A program made the position numbers and the translations under genes. A DNA stretch of 64,000 nt from Clostridia bacterium. Lineage in GTDB: Bacteria; Bacillota; Clostridia; Peptostreptococcales; Anaerovoracaceae. This document shows, piece by piece, positions 25,166 through 33,410 of this stretch (positions are counted from its first letter, which is position 1; each line of letters begins with the position of its first letter). The DNA lies in the NCBI GenBank assembly GCA_900754795.1, contig CAAEEA010000081.1:25255-89254 (forward strand), read 5' to 3'. The notes below the pieces were generated by a model. It saw nothing but the letters and a program-made list of their open reading frames with translations. It did not search any database and was not told the DNA's origin.

Positions 25166-26572
25166 TTAAAATCTGAAATACAGGAACGGGTCGTTTAATC
25201 CAAGATAGATCAGATAAACGCTTACCCAGAAAACAACAAACAGTACCGCGGTTCCGATTATGCCGTTTCTTACGCGGGCAAATATTCTTTCCGGAACAGA
25301 GGTGCTCATGATAAGACACACGATCATCAGGACACCGTATGTATCCCAGTATTTTTCAAAATCCCCGGCGAATACAGTATCGCTCTTAGTTCCGGCAAAA
25401 TCAAACAGTCTCTCTATATATATGCCAAGCTGGTCTATATCCGTTATCGCGAATATCATCCAGGACAGCGGTATCAGGAAAATCATATATATGTGTCCGA
25501 GAATTCTGACTCTGTCAAATAATTTCTTGAGCGCCGCTTTTTCCACAGCTATGCATACAAACAGAAAAAGTCCCCAGATTATAAAGTTCCAGCCCGCTCC
25601 GTGCCAGAATCCCGTCAGAAGCCATACTATCAGCAGGTTCAGATATACCCGCGGCACAGCCCGTCTGTTACCTCCCAGAGGTATATACACATAGTCTCTG
25701 AACCAGCTTCCCAGAGTCATGTGCCATCTGCGCCAGAACTCTGTCATTGTAAGCGATTCGTAAGGATGATCAAAGTTCTGCGGTATGGAATAGCCTATCA
25801 TCCTGCCCAGACCCATGGCCATCATGGAATATCCGTAGAAATCAAAGTACAGCTGAAAACTGTAGGCAAATATACCCATCCACGCCACAGGCGATGAAAT
25901 ACTTTCAAACCCTATAGCCTGTATGTCGCTCCAGCAGCTTCCTATTCTGTCGGCAAGGAGCACTTTAAAGCCCAGCCCCATGGCGAACATCCTCAGTCCT
26001 CTGTCGAAATTCTCCATGGAAGCTGCTCTGTTTTTAAGATCTTTTCTGATTGTGGCGAAACGTGTTATCGGTCCCGTGGTGATTTTCGGGAACATGGTAA
26101 AATACGTTCCGAAAGACACGAAATTTCTTTCGGCCGCCACGTCGCGCCTGTATACGTCAACGAGATAAGAAATCGCCTGGAACGTATAGAAACTAATGCC
26201 TATGGGCAGCAGAAGCCCCCAGTGTTCCGTCACATTTCCGTCTCCGAACTTCTCAGACAGCAGGTTGATATTATCAATTATAAAGTCAGCGTACTTGAAT
26301 ACGCCCAGCCAGGCGAGATTGTAAAGTATGCCGGCCGCCAGGATAAACCGCGGCTTTGAACTTTTTTCTACGGTCTTGCCCAGCGCGAAATTCACAAGAA
26401 CAGAAAGCAGCAGTATCAATATATACTGAGGCTTGTCCCATGTTCCGGCAGCATAAAACGCGATACTTGACGCAAACAGCCAGAGGTTTCTCCACTGCGC
26501 GGGTATCGCGAAATATACTATCAAAAATACCGGTAAAAAAACAAGAATAAATTCGATACTGCTGAAAACCAT
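25166..26572 (-). CDS. MBOAT-family O-acyltransferase (AlgI/DltB-like)
   Basis: A 468-residue polytopic protein starting MVFSSIEFILVFLPVFLIVY, with about ten helices, the conserved YFDFYGYSMMAMGLGRMIGY segment and the active-site His in LTGFWHGAGWNFIIWG. It moves acyl groups across the membrane. Paired with the SGNH gene for polymer O-acetylation. Its Shine-Dalgarno (GAGGGG) is unusually distant. Confidence 0.92.
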   Translation of the reverse strand: MVFSSIEFILVFLPVFLIVYFAIPAQWRNLWLFASSIAFYAAGTWDKPQYILILLLSVLVNFALGKTVEKSSKPRFILAAGILYNLAWLGVFKYADFIIDNINLLSEKFGDGNVTEHWGLLLPIGISFYTFQAISYLVDVYRRDVAAERNFVSFGTYFTMFPKITTGPITRFATIRKDLKNRAASMENFDRGLRMFAMGLGFKVLLADRIGSCWSDIQAIGFESISSPVAWMGIFAYSFQLYFDFYGYSMMAMGLGRMIGYSIPQNFDHPYESLTMTEFWRRWHMTLGSWFRDYVYIPLGGNRRAVPRVYLNLLIVWLLTGFWHGAGWNFIIWGLFLFVCIAVEKAALKKLFDRVRILGHIYMIFLIPLSWMIFAITDIDQLGIYIERLFDFAGTKSDTVFAGDFEKYWDTYGVLMIVCLIMSTSVPERIFARVRNGIIGTAVLFVVFWVSVYLIYLGLNDPFLYFRF

Positions 26573-26688
26573 AAATAAAAAAAATTATCCCCTCTCAAAA
26601 TACCCATGTTAAAGCGTTGTTTATTTATAATATCACAAAATATCGGTCTTTAACAGGACTTTTTTTGTTTTCACGTCAAAAAATGTCA

Positions 26689-26720
26689 ATAAAAAATTTT
26701 GACCTTGCGGTCAAAATTTT
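26689..26720 (-). terminator. Intrinsic terminator of the two-component operon
   Basis: A 12-bp stem AAAATTTTGACC/GGTCAAAATTTT with loop TTGC on plus (26693-26720), followed on the minus strand by a T run. It begins right at the response regulator stop. Confidence 0.85.
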
Positions 26721-27434
26721 TTAAAGAAGGTTTTCGTCTTCTATCATTCTGTAACCGACTCCGAGCTCAGTGAAGATATATTCCGGCTCGCCCGGATTTT
26801 TTTCAAGTTTGCGGCGGATATTAGCCATGTTTACCCTCAATATTCTGTTATTGTCATCCGCGTAAGGTCCCCATACCTGTTCTATTAGGGATTTATACGT
26901 GATAACCTTTCCGGAATTCTGAGCGAGCATGGACACGATCTTATATTCCACCCTGGTAAGATGCACTTCTTTGCCGTCTACGGTAACAAGCCTGCGTACA
27001 AAATCTATGGAAAGTCCTTTAGCAGAATACGGCCTGTTGCTGTTGACTCTGTCATCCATTATCTTGTTGCTGTGGCGTATCGCCGTCCTGATCCTTGCCA
27101 GGAGCTCGTCTGTCCCGAAAGGTTTGGTGATATAATCATCAGCTCCCGCGTCCAGCGCGGCGACTTTCTCTTTTTCCTGTACTCTGGCGGAAATCACGAT
27201 GATCGGCAGGCTCGACCATTCTCTCGTCTGCTTTATTACGTCAATGCCGTCCATATCAGGCAGACCCAGATCAAGAAGCACAAGATCCGGCAGAGCCGAC
27301 GTCAGAATCGCCATGCCTTCCTTGCCGCTGACCGCCGTAATCGTCTTGTAATCGTTGGAATTCAGCGTCTTGGCAATAAAATCGCATATTGTCTTTTCGT
27401 CCTCTATTATCAGTATGGATACTTTCTGCTGCAT
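26721..27434 (-). CDS. KdpE-like OmpR-family response regulator
   Basis: A 237-residue protein from the ATG at 27434 (GGAGGAATAAAT upstream; the in-frame start at 27464 lies inside the kinase gene). Receiver domain with ILIIEDEKT, phospho-acceptor Asp in LVLLDLGLPDMDG and KPFG switch Lys; C-terminal winged helix with HLTRVEYKIVSMLAQNSGKV. It closely resembles KdpE. The kinase gene ends 2 bases upstream. No kdpFABC lies in the window, so the target is open. Confidence 0.88.
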   Translation of the reverse strand: MQQKVSILIIEDEKTICDFIAKTLNSNDYKTITAVSGKEGMAILTSALPDLVLLDLGLPDMDGIDVIKQTREWSSLPIIVISARVQEKEKVAALDAGADDYITKPFGTDELLARIRTAIRHSNKIMDDRVNSNRPYSAKGLSIDFVRRLVTVDGKEVHLTRVEYKIVSMLAQNSGKVITYKSLIEQVWGPYADDNNRILRVNMANIRRKLEKNPGEPEYIFTELGVGYRMIEDENLL

Positions 27435-27436
27435 AT

Positions 27437-28579
27437 TTATTCCTCCGTTTCTTTTGGCAGACAAAAGTAAAATTCACTTCCGTCTCCGTGATTCTTTGCC
27501 ATTATGTCTCCGCCGTGAGCGGTAACTATTGTCTTGCATATCGAAAGGCCTATTCCCATTCCCTTATGGCCGTCAGCCTTGGAATCCTGATATTTCTGAT
27601 AGTCTTCCCCGTCAAATATGGTCTCTATTTTTTCTTCATCTATACCCACGCCGTAATCTTTTATATAAAACCATACGCGGTCGCCGTCATCTTTGACTCT
27701 CAATTCTACCGGTTTCATACTCTGAGCATGGATATAAGCGTTTTGCAGTATGTTTATTATAACCTGCTCTATGAGCATCGAATCCATCATCACCATCACT
27801 ACGTCATCAGGCAGAAAGACTTTAAGCTGCGCCTTTGGAAAACGCTTGCGGAATCTTGCCACTGCTGAAGATACCACCTCGTCTACCGGCTCGAGATATT
27901 TCGTTACTTTGGCGGTCTCGTTGTTTATCCTCGTTACCGAAAGCAGGTTTTCGACCATGTTGAGGAGCCAGGACGCGTCGTTTTCGATGTTTTCGACTAT
28001 CTCATGCTTCTCCGCGTCTGTCATGGTGTCTTCCATTTTCATATACGACTCGCTGTTTCCGATTATACCGGTGAGCGGAGTTCTCAGATCGTGGGATATG
28101 GCTCTGAGCAGGTTGGCGCGCATCTTTTCTTTCTGAGCTTCCATCAGCTCTTTTTCCTGTTTTGCCAGAATAAATGACTGCTCTTTCATATTTGTCGTCA
28201 TGGTCGATGTTATCGCGTAAATTATCAGCATCGAGACGAACGTTATAGGATATCCTTCTATCGTAAAATTAAAATCCCAGTAAGGATATGTGAAGAGGAA
28301 GTTTACGCTGAGTATGGAAAAAACGCTGAACAGAACGCCCCACACATATCCGTCGGTGTACCTGGCAACCAGTATTATTCCGAGTATGTAAAAAATCGCC
28401 ATGTTGCTGTCGTAGTCCTTGGCGACAAATTCTCTGAAAGCGAGGGATATGGCTGTCGTACCAAAAAAGACCCCGAAAAATGTAAGGAAATCCCTCTTAT
28501 AATTTTTCGGAAGCATTTTTCTGACTGAAACGTCCTTTAGCATGTCCCGTTCAGAGCGGAGCCGTTTTCCTATGCCCAA
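27437..28579 (-). CDS. KdpD-like sensor histidine kinase lacking the KdpD/Usp N-terminal region
   Basis: A 380-residue protein: four membrane helices of the DUF4118 type (about 30-130), HisKA with RAISHDLRTPLTGIIGNSE, and an ATPase domain with NILQNAY, DYGVGI and GMGIGLSICK. Full KdpD is about 900 residues; the cytoplasmic KdpD and Usp domains that sense K+ are missing. The start is TTG at 28579 with GGAGGG 8 bases upstream. Confidence 0.88.
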   Translation of the reverse strand: MGIGKRLRSERDMLKDVSVRKMLPKNYKRDFLTFFGVFFGTTAISLAFREFVAKDYDSNMAIFYILGIILVARYTDGYVWGVLFSVFSILSVNFLFTYPYWDFNFTIEGYPITFVSMLIIYAITSTMTTNMKEQSFILAKQEKELMEAQKEKMRANLLRAISHDLRTPLTGIIGNSESYMKMEDTMTDAEKHEIVENIENDASWLLNMVENLLSVTRINNETAKVTKYLEPVDEVVSSAVARFRKRFPKAQLKVFLPDDVVMVMMDSMLIEQVIINILQNAYIHAQSMKPVELRVKDDGDRVWFYIKDYGVGIDEEKIETIFDGEDYQKYQDSKADGHKGMGIGLSICKTIVTAHGGDIMAKNHGDGSEFYFCLPKETEE

Positions 28580-28766
28580 TGTTTATTCCCTCCTCTCATA
28601 TGATATATGCAACAGTGATTAAAATGTCGCTAAAAAATGAACTTCTCATTGATATTTTTATACTTATATAATAAATAAAACCCTGTTTTTTTTCAAGGGG
28701 GCATTTCACAAGGGGACAACGGGTGTCATAAAATGAAATATAACCATGTAAGAAAGGAGATTTATC

Positions 28767-29066
28767 TTGATCAAGGATCCTTATATCGGAATGCCGATAA
28801 TAATTGACGACAACTGGAATGACAATGGTTGTTGCTGTGGTTCTCAGCGTCCGGATCGTCCCGGCTGCGGCGGAGATGCCGGTGACAATGATCAGACGGT
28901 GGATGACGATACTTTTGACAGCATGTATCTTGGCACTCTTCCTCTGGCCATGGCCTATGTCCCGATTCAAAAGTGGAAAACCACATATTCGCCCGAAAAA
29001 GCTCTTCAGGCCGGCACTGTCTTTCCTGAATTAGATCTTCCCTTCAGAGGAGGTATGACCAGATGA
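28767..29066 (+). CDS. cotJA: Spore coat-associated protein CotJA
   Basis: A 99-residue protein with a CotJA core in its second half (YLGTLPLAMAYVPIQKW, YSPEKALQAGTVFPELDLPF) and a Cys/Asp/Gly-rich first half (CCCG, RPGCGGD). The start is TTG at 28767, 6 bases from AAAGGAGA. First gene of cotJABC, made in the mother cell in Bacillus under sigma-E. A TCATAAA...CATGTAAG pair at 28726-28752 weakly resembles a sigma-E promoter. Confidence 0.9.
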   Translation: MIKDPYIGMPIIIDDNWNDNGCCCGSQRPDRPGCGGDAGDNDQTVDDDTFDSMYLGTLPLAMAYVPIQKWKTTYSPEKALQAGTVFPELDLPFRGGMTR

Positions 29067-29311
29067 ACAAAGACGAACTGATGAAACAGATACAGGAGAC
29101 AGGTTTCGCTCTCTATGATCTGACCCTTTTCCTCGATTCTCATCCGAAAGATCAGATGGCTCTTGATTTTTTTACTGATGTGCAGAAACAGTATACTCAG
29201 CTCCAGGCCGAGTATGAAATGATGTACGGTCCTCTGACCGCTTTTGACACTAATACGGAGCACGGCTGGACGTGGATCGGCGATCCGTGGCCGTGGGAAC
29301 TGGAGGCCTGA
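29063..29311 (+). CDS. cotJB: Spore coat protein CotJB
   Basis: An 82-residue protein matching CotJB in length and motifs (GFALYDLTLFLDSHPKDQMA, GWTWIGDPWPWE). It overlaps cotJA by 4 bases and is 3 bases before cotJC. Confidence 0.93.
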   Translation: MNKDELMKQIQETGFALYDLTLFLDSHPKDQMALDFFTDVQKQYTQLQAEYEMMYGPLTAFDTNTEHGWTWIGDPWPWELEA

Positions 29312-29314
29312 CGT

Positions 29315-29908
29315 ATGTGGACTTATGAAAGAAGACTTGAATATCCTATAAAGATCAAAAACCCCAATCCGGCTCTCGCCAAATTCATAATATCGCAGTA
29401 CGGAGGTCCGCACGGCGAGCTTGGCGCGTCTTTGCGCTATCTGTCACAGCGCTGTTCCATGCCGTATCGTGAGGTCGCCGGAGTTTTAAATGACATCGGC
29501 ACTGAGGAATTGGCCCATCTGGAAATGATATGCGCCATCGTCCACCAGCTGACAAGGAACATGACCATGGACGAGATAAAAGCCGCCGGTTTTGAAGACT
29601 ATTTTGTCGACCATACGGCGGGAGTTTATCCTCAGGCTGCTTCCGGCATGCCTTTCAGCGCGGCAACCCTGGCGGTCACCGGAGACCCTGTAGCCGACAT
29701 TTCAGAAGATATGGGTGCGGAACAAAAAGCGAGGCTGACCTACGACAATATCCTGCGTCTTGCAGACGATCCTGACGTTATTGATCCCATCCGTTTCCTC
29801 AGGGAGCGCGAGATCGTTCATTACCAGAGATTCGGAGAAAGTTTGAGATTCATTCAGGATAAGCTGGACAGCAAGAATTTTTACGCTTTTAACCCGGCTT
29901 TTGACTGA
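29315..29908 (+). CDS. cotJC: CotJC, manganese-catalase-type spore coat protein
   Basis: A 197-residue four-helix di-manganese protein of the Mn-catalase family: metal-ligand regions YGGPHGELGASLRYLSQR, DIGTEELAHLEMI and REREIVHYQRFGE. It is built into the spore coat and may remove peroxide. Last gene of the cotJ operon, before a GC-rich hairpin. Confidence 0.93.
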   Translation: MWTYERRLEYPIKIKNPNPALAKFIISQYGGPHGELGASLRYLSQRCSMPYREVAGVLNDIGTEELAHLEMICAIVHQLTRNMTMDEIKAAGFEDYFVDHTAGVYPQAASGMPFSAATLAVTGDPVADISEDMGAEQKARLTYDNILRLADDPDVIDPIRFLREREIVHYQRFGESLRFIQDKLDSKNFYAFNPAFD

Positions 29909-29913
29909 CAGAA

Positions 29914-29937
29914 CGGCCGCCCCGGCCGGGGCGGCCG
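29914..29937 (+). terminator. GC-rich hairpin after cotJC, no T tract
   Basis: A 10-bp perfect stem CGGCCGCCCC/GGGGCGGCCG with loop GGCC, five bases past the cotJC stop. The usual T run is missing, so it may stabilise the 3' end or work with a factor. Confidence 0.55.
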
Positions 29938-29961
29938 GCAGCTGTGATATGTCTCTTCCTC

Positions 29962-30051
29962 TTAATACATCATATCGGCGATGTGCACCAGGGGAGCGCA
30001 TACAAGCAGTACGGCGGCAAGCTCTAAAATACCTTTTCTTAACTTTTTCAT
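29962..30051 (-). CDS. Small hydrophobic peptide, 29 residues
   Basis: A short frame from an ATG at 30051, with AAGGGG 9 bases upstream, to TAA at 29964-29962. It encodes MKKLRKGILELAAVLL then a Cys and a short tail ending MMY. A basic start followed by a hydrophobic helix suggests a membrane or secreted peptide. A TATAAT lies 40 bases upstream. Unknown family; it could be chance. Confidence 0.45.
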   Translation of the reverse strand: MKKLRKGILELAAVLLVCAPLVHIADMMY

Positions 30052-30095
30052 TTCGATTTCCCCTTTCTTTTTTCTTTTATAAGGTCATTATACAG

Positions 30096-30123
30096 AAAAC
30101 ACTGTCCTGAAATCAGGACAGTG
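30096..30123 (-). terminator. Intrinsic terminator of the nuclease gene
   Basis: A 10-bp stem CACTGTCCTG/CAGGACAGTG (30100-30123) followed by TTTTCTG on the minus strand, 21 bases past the nuclease stop. Confidence 0.8.
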
Positions 30124-30144
30124 CCGGAGAAATTTTAATTTTTT

Positions 30145-31062
30145 TCAGGGCCGGCAGCTGCCGCACGGCTCAAACCCCTCTTCAATAAGGAATTCTCTCG
30201 TACCCCTGAAAACCTCTTTGTTTTTTTCCTTTATCGAGTCCACCGACGAACATTCCGGAAGGTGAAACTTGCCGCTGTTGGTGTTTATCACGTAATCGCG
30301 GGGTTCGGACCGAACTGTTCCTGAAGTCTCGTCTCCGGCTGAAGGTTCCGCGGCCCGGCGGCTTTCTCCAGTGGCATAATCTATTACCACTCCGGGCTGT
30401 ATGTTGTAGACGAACACGTTAAAACACACTCCGGCTCCCGAGTCTTCCACAGAAAAGGCTTCCATTTTGACTCCTCTCGCTACCAGATCATCTCCTTCAT
30501 ATATCGGAGACACACGATAAAGGACGTGGTTTCCTGTCTCTCTGATATAATCCGCCACTTCATTTTCAAAGGGGAGCATACCCTCGACATTCATGTATCT
30601 TGTACCTGTTATCAGGTTCTTTTCGTTGGCGTTTTCTCCCGCCAGCTGAAATCCTATGAGATGACACCTGTTGTACAGATATTTGTCAGAGATCAGATCG
30701 TCATATCTTACGGTGTGCCATCCGCTCGGTTTTACCTGACCTATGCTGCCTCTTTCCTCATCAGGCATGAGTTCCCTGCCGAGCAGCGCGAAAGCCTGTC
30801 CGCATCTTCCCAGGCTGTCAAGTTCACTGTAGTTTTCAAATACGTCCGCGCTGAGATCTTCTTCGGAAAATTCCGGCATATTGTCATTAAGTACGGTATA
30901 TGCCTGCTGAGTGTCCGAAGCCGCCCGGGGCAGAGCCGACGAATCCATATAGGCGTCAGAGTAGGAAAGCTCTCCGGCGGCAGAGCATCCTCCAAAGGTA
31001 ATTATCAGGGCCAGCAGCATCGCCGCCAGCGCCGCGGCCGGTCTGATCTTTGTTTTTATCAT
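30145..31062 (-). CDS. Secreted DNA/RNA non-specific endonuclease lipoprotein
   Basis: A 305-residue protein: lipobox TFGGC at residues 22-26, then an EndA/Sda1-type nuclease domain with the NRCHLIGFQLAGENANEKNL active-site stretch and YMNVEGMLPFEN. The last 50 residues form a Zn-binding-like module (FHLPECSSVDSI, PCGSC). The catalytic His is in RCHLIG. It would degrade extracellular DNA at the cell surface. RBS AGGAGACTGGAT precedes the ATG. Monocistronic. Confidence 0.88.
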   Translation of the reverse strand: MIKTKIRPAAALAAMLLALIITFGGCSAAGELSYSDAYMDSSALPRAASDTQQAYTVLNDNMPEFSEEDLSADVFENYSELDSLGRCGQAFALLGRELMPDEERGSIGQVKPSGWHTVRYDDLISDKYLYNRCHLIGFQLAGENANEKNLITGTRYMNVEGMLPFENEVADYIRETGNHVLYRVSPIYEGDDLVARGVKMEAFSVEDSGAGVCFNVFVYNIQPGVVIDYATGESRRAAEPSAGDETSGTVRSEPRDYVINTNSGKFHLPECSSVDSIKEKNKEVFRGTREFLIEEGFEPCGSCRP

Positions 31063-31106
31063 ATCCAGTCTCCTGATTCTGATGTCATAACATGACCGTC
31101 AAAGTC

Positions 31107-31136
31107 AAAAGCAAGAATCTTGCGACTCTTGCTTTT
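31107..31136 (-). terminator. Hairpin with alternative pairing downstream of the PdaA-like gene
   Basis: AAAAGCAAGA (31107-31116) pairs with TCTTGCTTTT (31127-31136). The same GCAAGA can also pair with TCTTGC at 31118-31123. It is 130 bases past the deacetylase stop and ahead of the nuclease gene. The stretch 31137-31262 shows nothing else. Confidence 0.45.
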
Positions 31137-31262
31137 GCTCTATCGATGATCACACACTATACGCGTTTTTCGTAAGACAAAATGATTCCGTCTTCCTTTG
31201 TTGTATAAAAAAACTTACCAAAACTGCGTACATGTATATTATAGACCATCTCCGAAAATAAA

Positions 31263-32093
31263 TCAAGTTAACAGTTTATCAATTGACTCAAATTTATATC
31301 CCTTTTCCCTCCAGCCGTCTATCAGCTCTCCGAGTATTCTGGCATTGGTCTTTGACGTACTGTGCAGCAGAACTATCGCGCCCGGATGTATCCTTTTATT
31401 TAGCAGATTAAGAGCCTCTTCCCGAGTAGGCTGATCATTTTCATACCAGTCTTCGTAGGCCAGGCTCCACAATACAGTGGTATAGCCCATATCCTGAGCC
31501 TGCTTCAGATTGTTCTCGCTGTAAACGCCCCGGGGCGGCCGGTAAAACTTCTTCATTTCTTTGCCGGTAACAGCCTTATACGCCTCCTCAAGTTCTGTCA
31601 GTTCCCCGCGGAACTCGTCTATATCGGCTATGGAGGCCATGTCCGGGTGAGTCATGGTGTGGTTGCCCACTATATGCCCTTCGGCTTCCATCCGGCGCAG
31701 GATTTCCGGCTCATCTTCAACAAAATTGCCCACCACAAAAAAAGCAGCGGGAACGTCTTTTTCCTTTAATACATCAAGTATATCCTCTGTATTTCCGTTT
31801 TCGTACCCCGCGTCAAAAGTAAGATATATGGTTTTGTCCCGGGCGCCTTTTTCGTCTATATAATACGCTCCGAACCGGCTGAGATAATCCGCCGGAGCGT
31901 TGCCTTCCGGAGGCGCCCCTTCTTCTCTGAAAGAAAGCCCCCAGCTTGTTTCCGTATCTGCCGAAACAGTTTCTGACCGCGCTTCTCCCGGGTCTATGGC
32001 GCCGTCTTCGTCAAGGGAAGTCAGTATGGCCGCCCACATTCCCATTCCGACCGCCGCGGCGGCGCAAAGGCTCACGATAAGATTTTTCTTCAT
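31263..32093 (-). CDS. PdaA-like polysaccharide deacetylase
   Basis: A 276-residue protein: signal/membrane helix (5-25), WGLSFREEGAPPEG, catalytic YLTFDAGYENGNT (TFDxGYENG, the PdaA form of the usual TFDDG), metal His pair in VGNHTMTHPDM, RPPRGVYSE and VLLHSTS. PdaA de-N-acetylates MurNAc on the way to muramic delta-lactam in spore cortex, needed for germination. Its Shine-Dalgarno lies in a hairpin (32102-32125). Confidence 0.85.
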   Translation of the reverse strand: MKKNLIVSLCAAAAVGMGMWAAILTSLDEDGAIDPGEARSETVSADTETSWGLSFREEGAPPEGNAPADYLSRFGAYYIDEKGARDKTIYLTFDAGYENGNTEDILDVLKEKDVPAAFFVVGNFVEDEPEILRRMEAEGHIVGNHTMTHPDMASIADIDEFRGELTELEEAYKAVTGKEMKKFYRPPRGVYSENNLKQAQDMGYTTVLWSLAYEDWYENDQPTREEALNLLNKRIHPGAIVLLHSTSKTNARILGELIDGWREKGYKFESIDKLLT

Positions 32094-32125
32094 AAAAAAA
32101 TCACCTCATAACAGAGTATGAGGTG
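32094..32125 (-). terminator. Terminator of the MFS gene that contains the Shine-Dalgarno of the next gene
   Basis: On the minus strand CACCTCATA (32125-32117) pairs with TATGAGGTG (32110-32102), followed by seven T residues. The GAGGTG in the 3' arm is the Shine-Dalgarno of the PdaA-like gene, 8 bases from its ATG. Confidence 0.75.
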
Positions 32126-32138
32126 GCTCCGGAAAATA

Positions 32139-33389
32139 TTATACGGTTTTGTTGCTCTTTACTTTCCCTACGGCGCATACGATCAGAACGGCGCCTGCTC
32201 CGGTCAGTACAGAGGAGATCATCAGCAGCGACGACGCGCCGCTGAGGTCGAGGATTACGCCGCCTGAAAGGCTTGCGAATATCGTTCCCACCGTCGTCAT
32301 AACAGTATAGAGGGCCTGGCCTTTTACGGCTTCGCCTTTTTCCATTATCTCATCTATAAAGCAGACCATGGCCGGCAGGAATATTCCGAAAGCAGCCGGC
32401 TGGAAAAGCTGGGATATGTACACCATCGTGACGTTAGTCGCCACATACGCGCAGAATATCTTAAGGAAAAAGCATATCGCCCCGACTTTGAGCAGAGTCT
32501 TGCAGGAAACCCTGCTGTGGATCCTGTCGAACATAAACAGCGCCGGGATCTCGAGGAATGCCATGATTGAAAGTATCCTGCCCATGTCCTCGCTGGTTCC
32601 GCCGACGTTTTCCACTATCTGAAGCATAAAATTGTTGAATATGGAGTTGCTGAAAAAAAGTCCCACAACGCCCAGATTCACAAGGATAAAGAGCTTGTTT
32701 CGTTTTATAAATTTCGCGAAATTGATCTGCTCATTTTCGGGAATTTCTCCGCTGTCAGTTCTGATCGTTCCTTTTTCGGCGAAAACCGCGCCGGAAGCCT
32801 TTTCCTTTTCAGCCCTTATGGCGCAGGCGCGTTTAAAATGCCTGCCTGTTATCCAAAGGGTGAGAAGCATCATAACAAGTATTATCTCCCCCGTCACGGG
32901 CAGAACCTGGACTCCCATCTTTTCGGTGAGCGTTCCGAGAAAGGCGCAGAGGACGGAATAGGATAAGGAGCCCATTGCTCTGTTTATTCCGAACTTAATC
33001 TCGTGGCCGCTCTCTTCGAGTTTAAAGGCCAGAGAATTAAACAGGGGCTGAAGGGCGGTATCCCATGCCACGAGCATAATGAACACCACCGTCAGGGCGA
33101 CGGAAGCCTCTTTCATTATAAATGAGAGGGCTGTCATTACCATCATAAACACCGTTATCATCTCAGTCAGCCCTATGAGAGATATTTTTTCGGACCGGTC
33201 CGCTATATCAGCCAGGATAGGCTGTAAGAACACGGCCAGCACGCTTCCTACCGCGATTATCAGACCGATATATGAATTTGAATAGCCTCTGCCCAGCAAA
33301 AAAGCCGAAGCAAAGCTCGCCACTATGGCATATGTCATCCAGTAAGTAGCGTGGATCGCGCCATATTCAACATTGAGTATTTTTTTCAT
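32139..33389 (-). CDS. MFS transporter
   Basis: A 416-residue protein with twelve hydrophobic segments and a hydrophilic central loop (about 190-225). The GRGYSNSYIGLIIAVGSVLA start and the ILADIADRSEKISLIG loop fit the MFS_1-like / oligosaccharide-H+ symporter-like branch. The substrate is unknown. It lies 21 bases after gap and is probably in the threonine aldolase-gap operon. Confidence 0.85.
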   Translation of the reverse strand: MKKILNVEYGAIHATYWMTYAIVASFASAFLLGRGYSNSYIGLIIAVGSVLAVFLQPILADIADRSEKISLIGLTEMITVFMMVMTALSFIMKEASVALTVVFIMLVAWDTALQPLFNSLAFKLEESGHEIKFGINRAMGSLSYSVLCAFLGTLTEKMGVQVLPVTGEIILVMMLLTLWITGRHFKRACAIRAEKEKASGAVFAEKGTIRTDSGEIPENEQINFAKFIKRNKLFILVNLGVVGLFFSNSIFNNFMLQIVENVGGTSEDMGRILSIMAFLEIPALFMFDRIHSRVSCKTLLKVGAICFFLKIFCAYVATNVTMVYISQLFQPAAFGIFLPAMVCFIDEIMEKGEAVKGQALYTVMTTVGTIFASLSGGVILDLSGASSLLMISSVLTGAGAVLIVCAVGKVKSNKTV

Positions 33390-33410
33390 GTCTTTACCGG
33401 GTTGTACAAA

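Noticed and set aside
26573..26688. Promoter for the MBOAT operon
   Set aside because: TATTAT/TTATAA words are present, but no -35 with 16-18 base spacing was found, so it is not listed.
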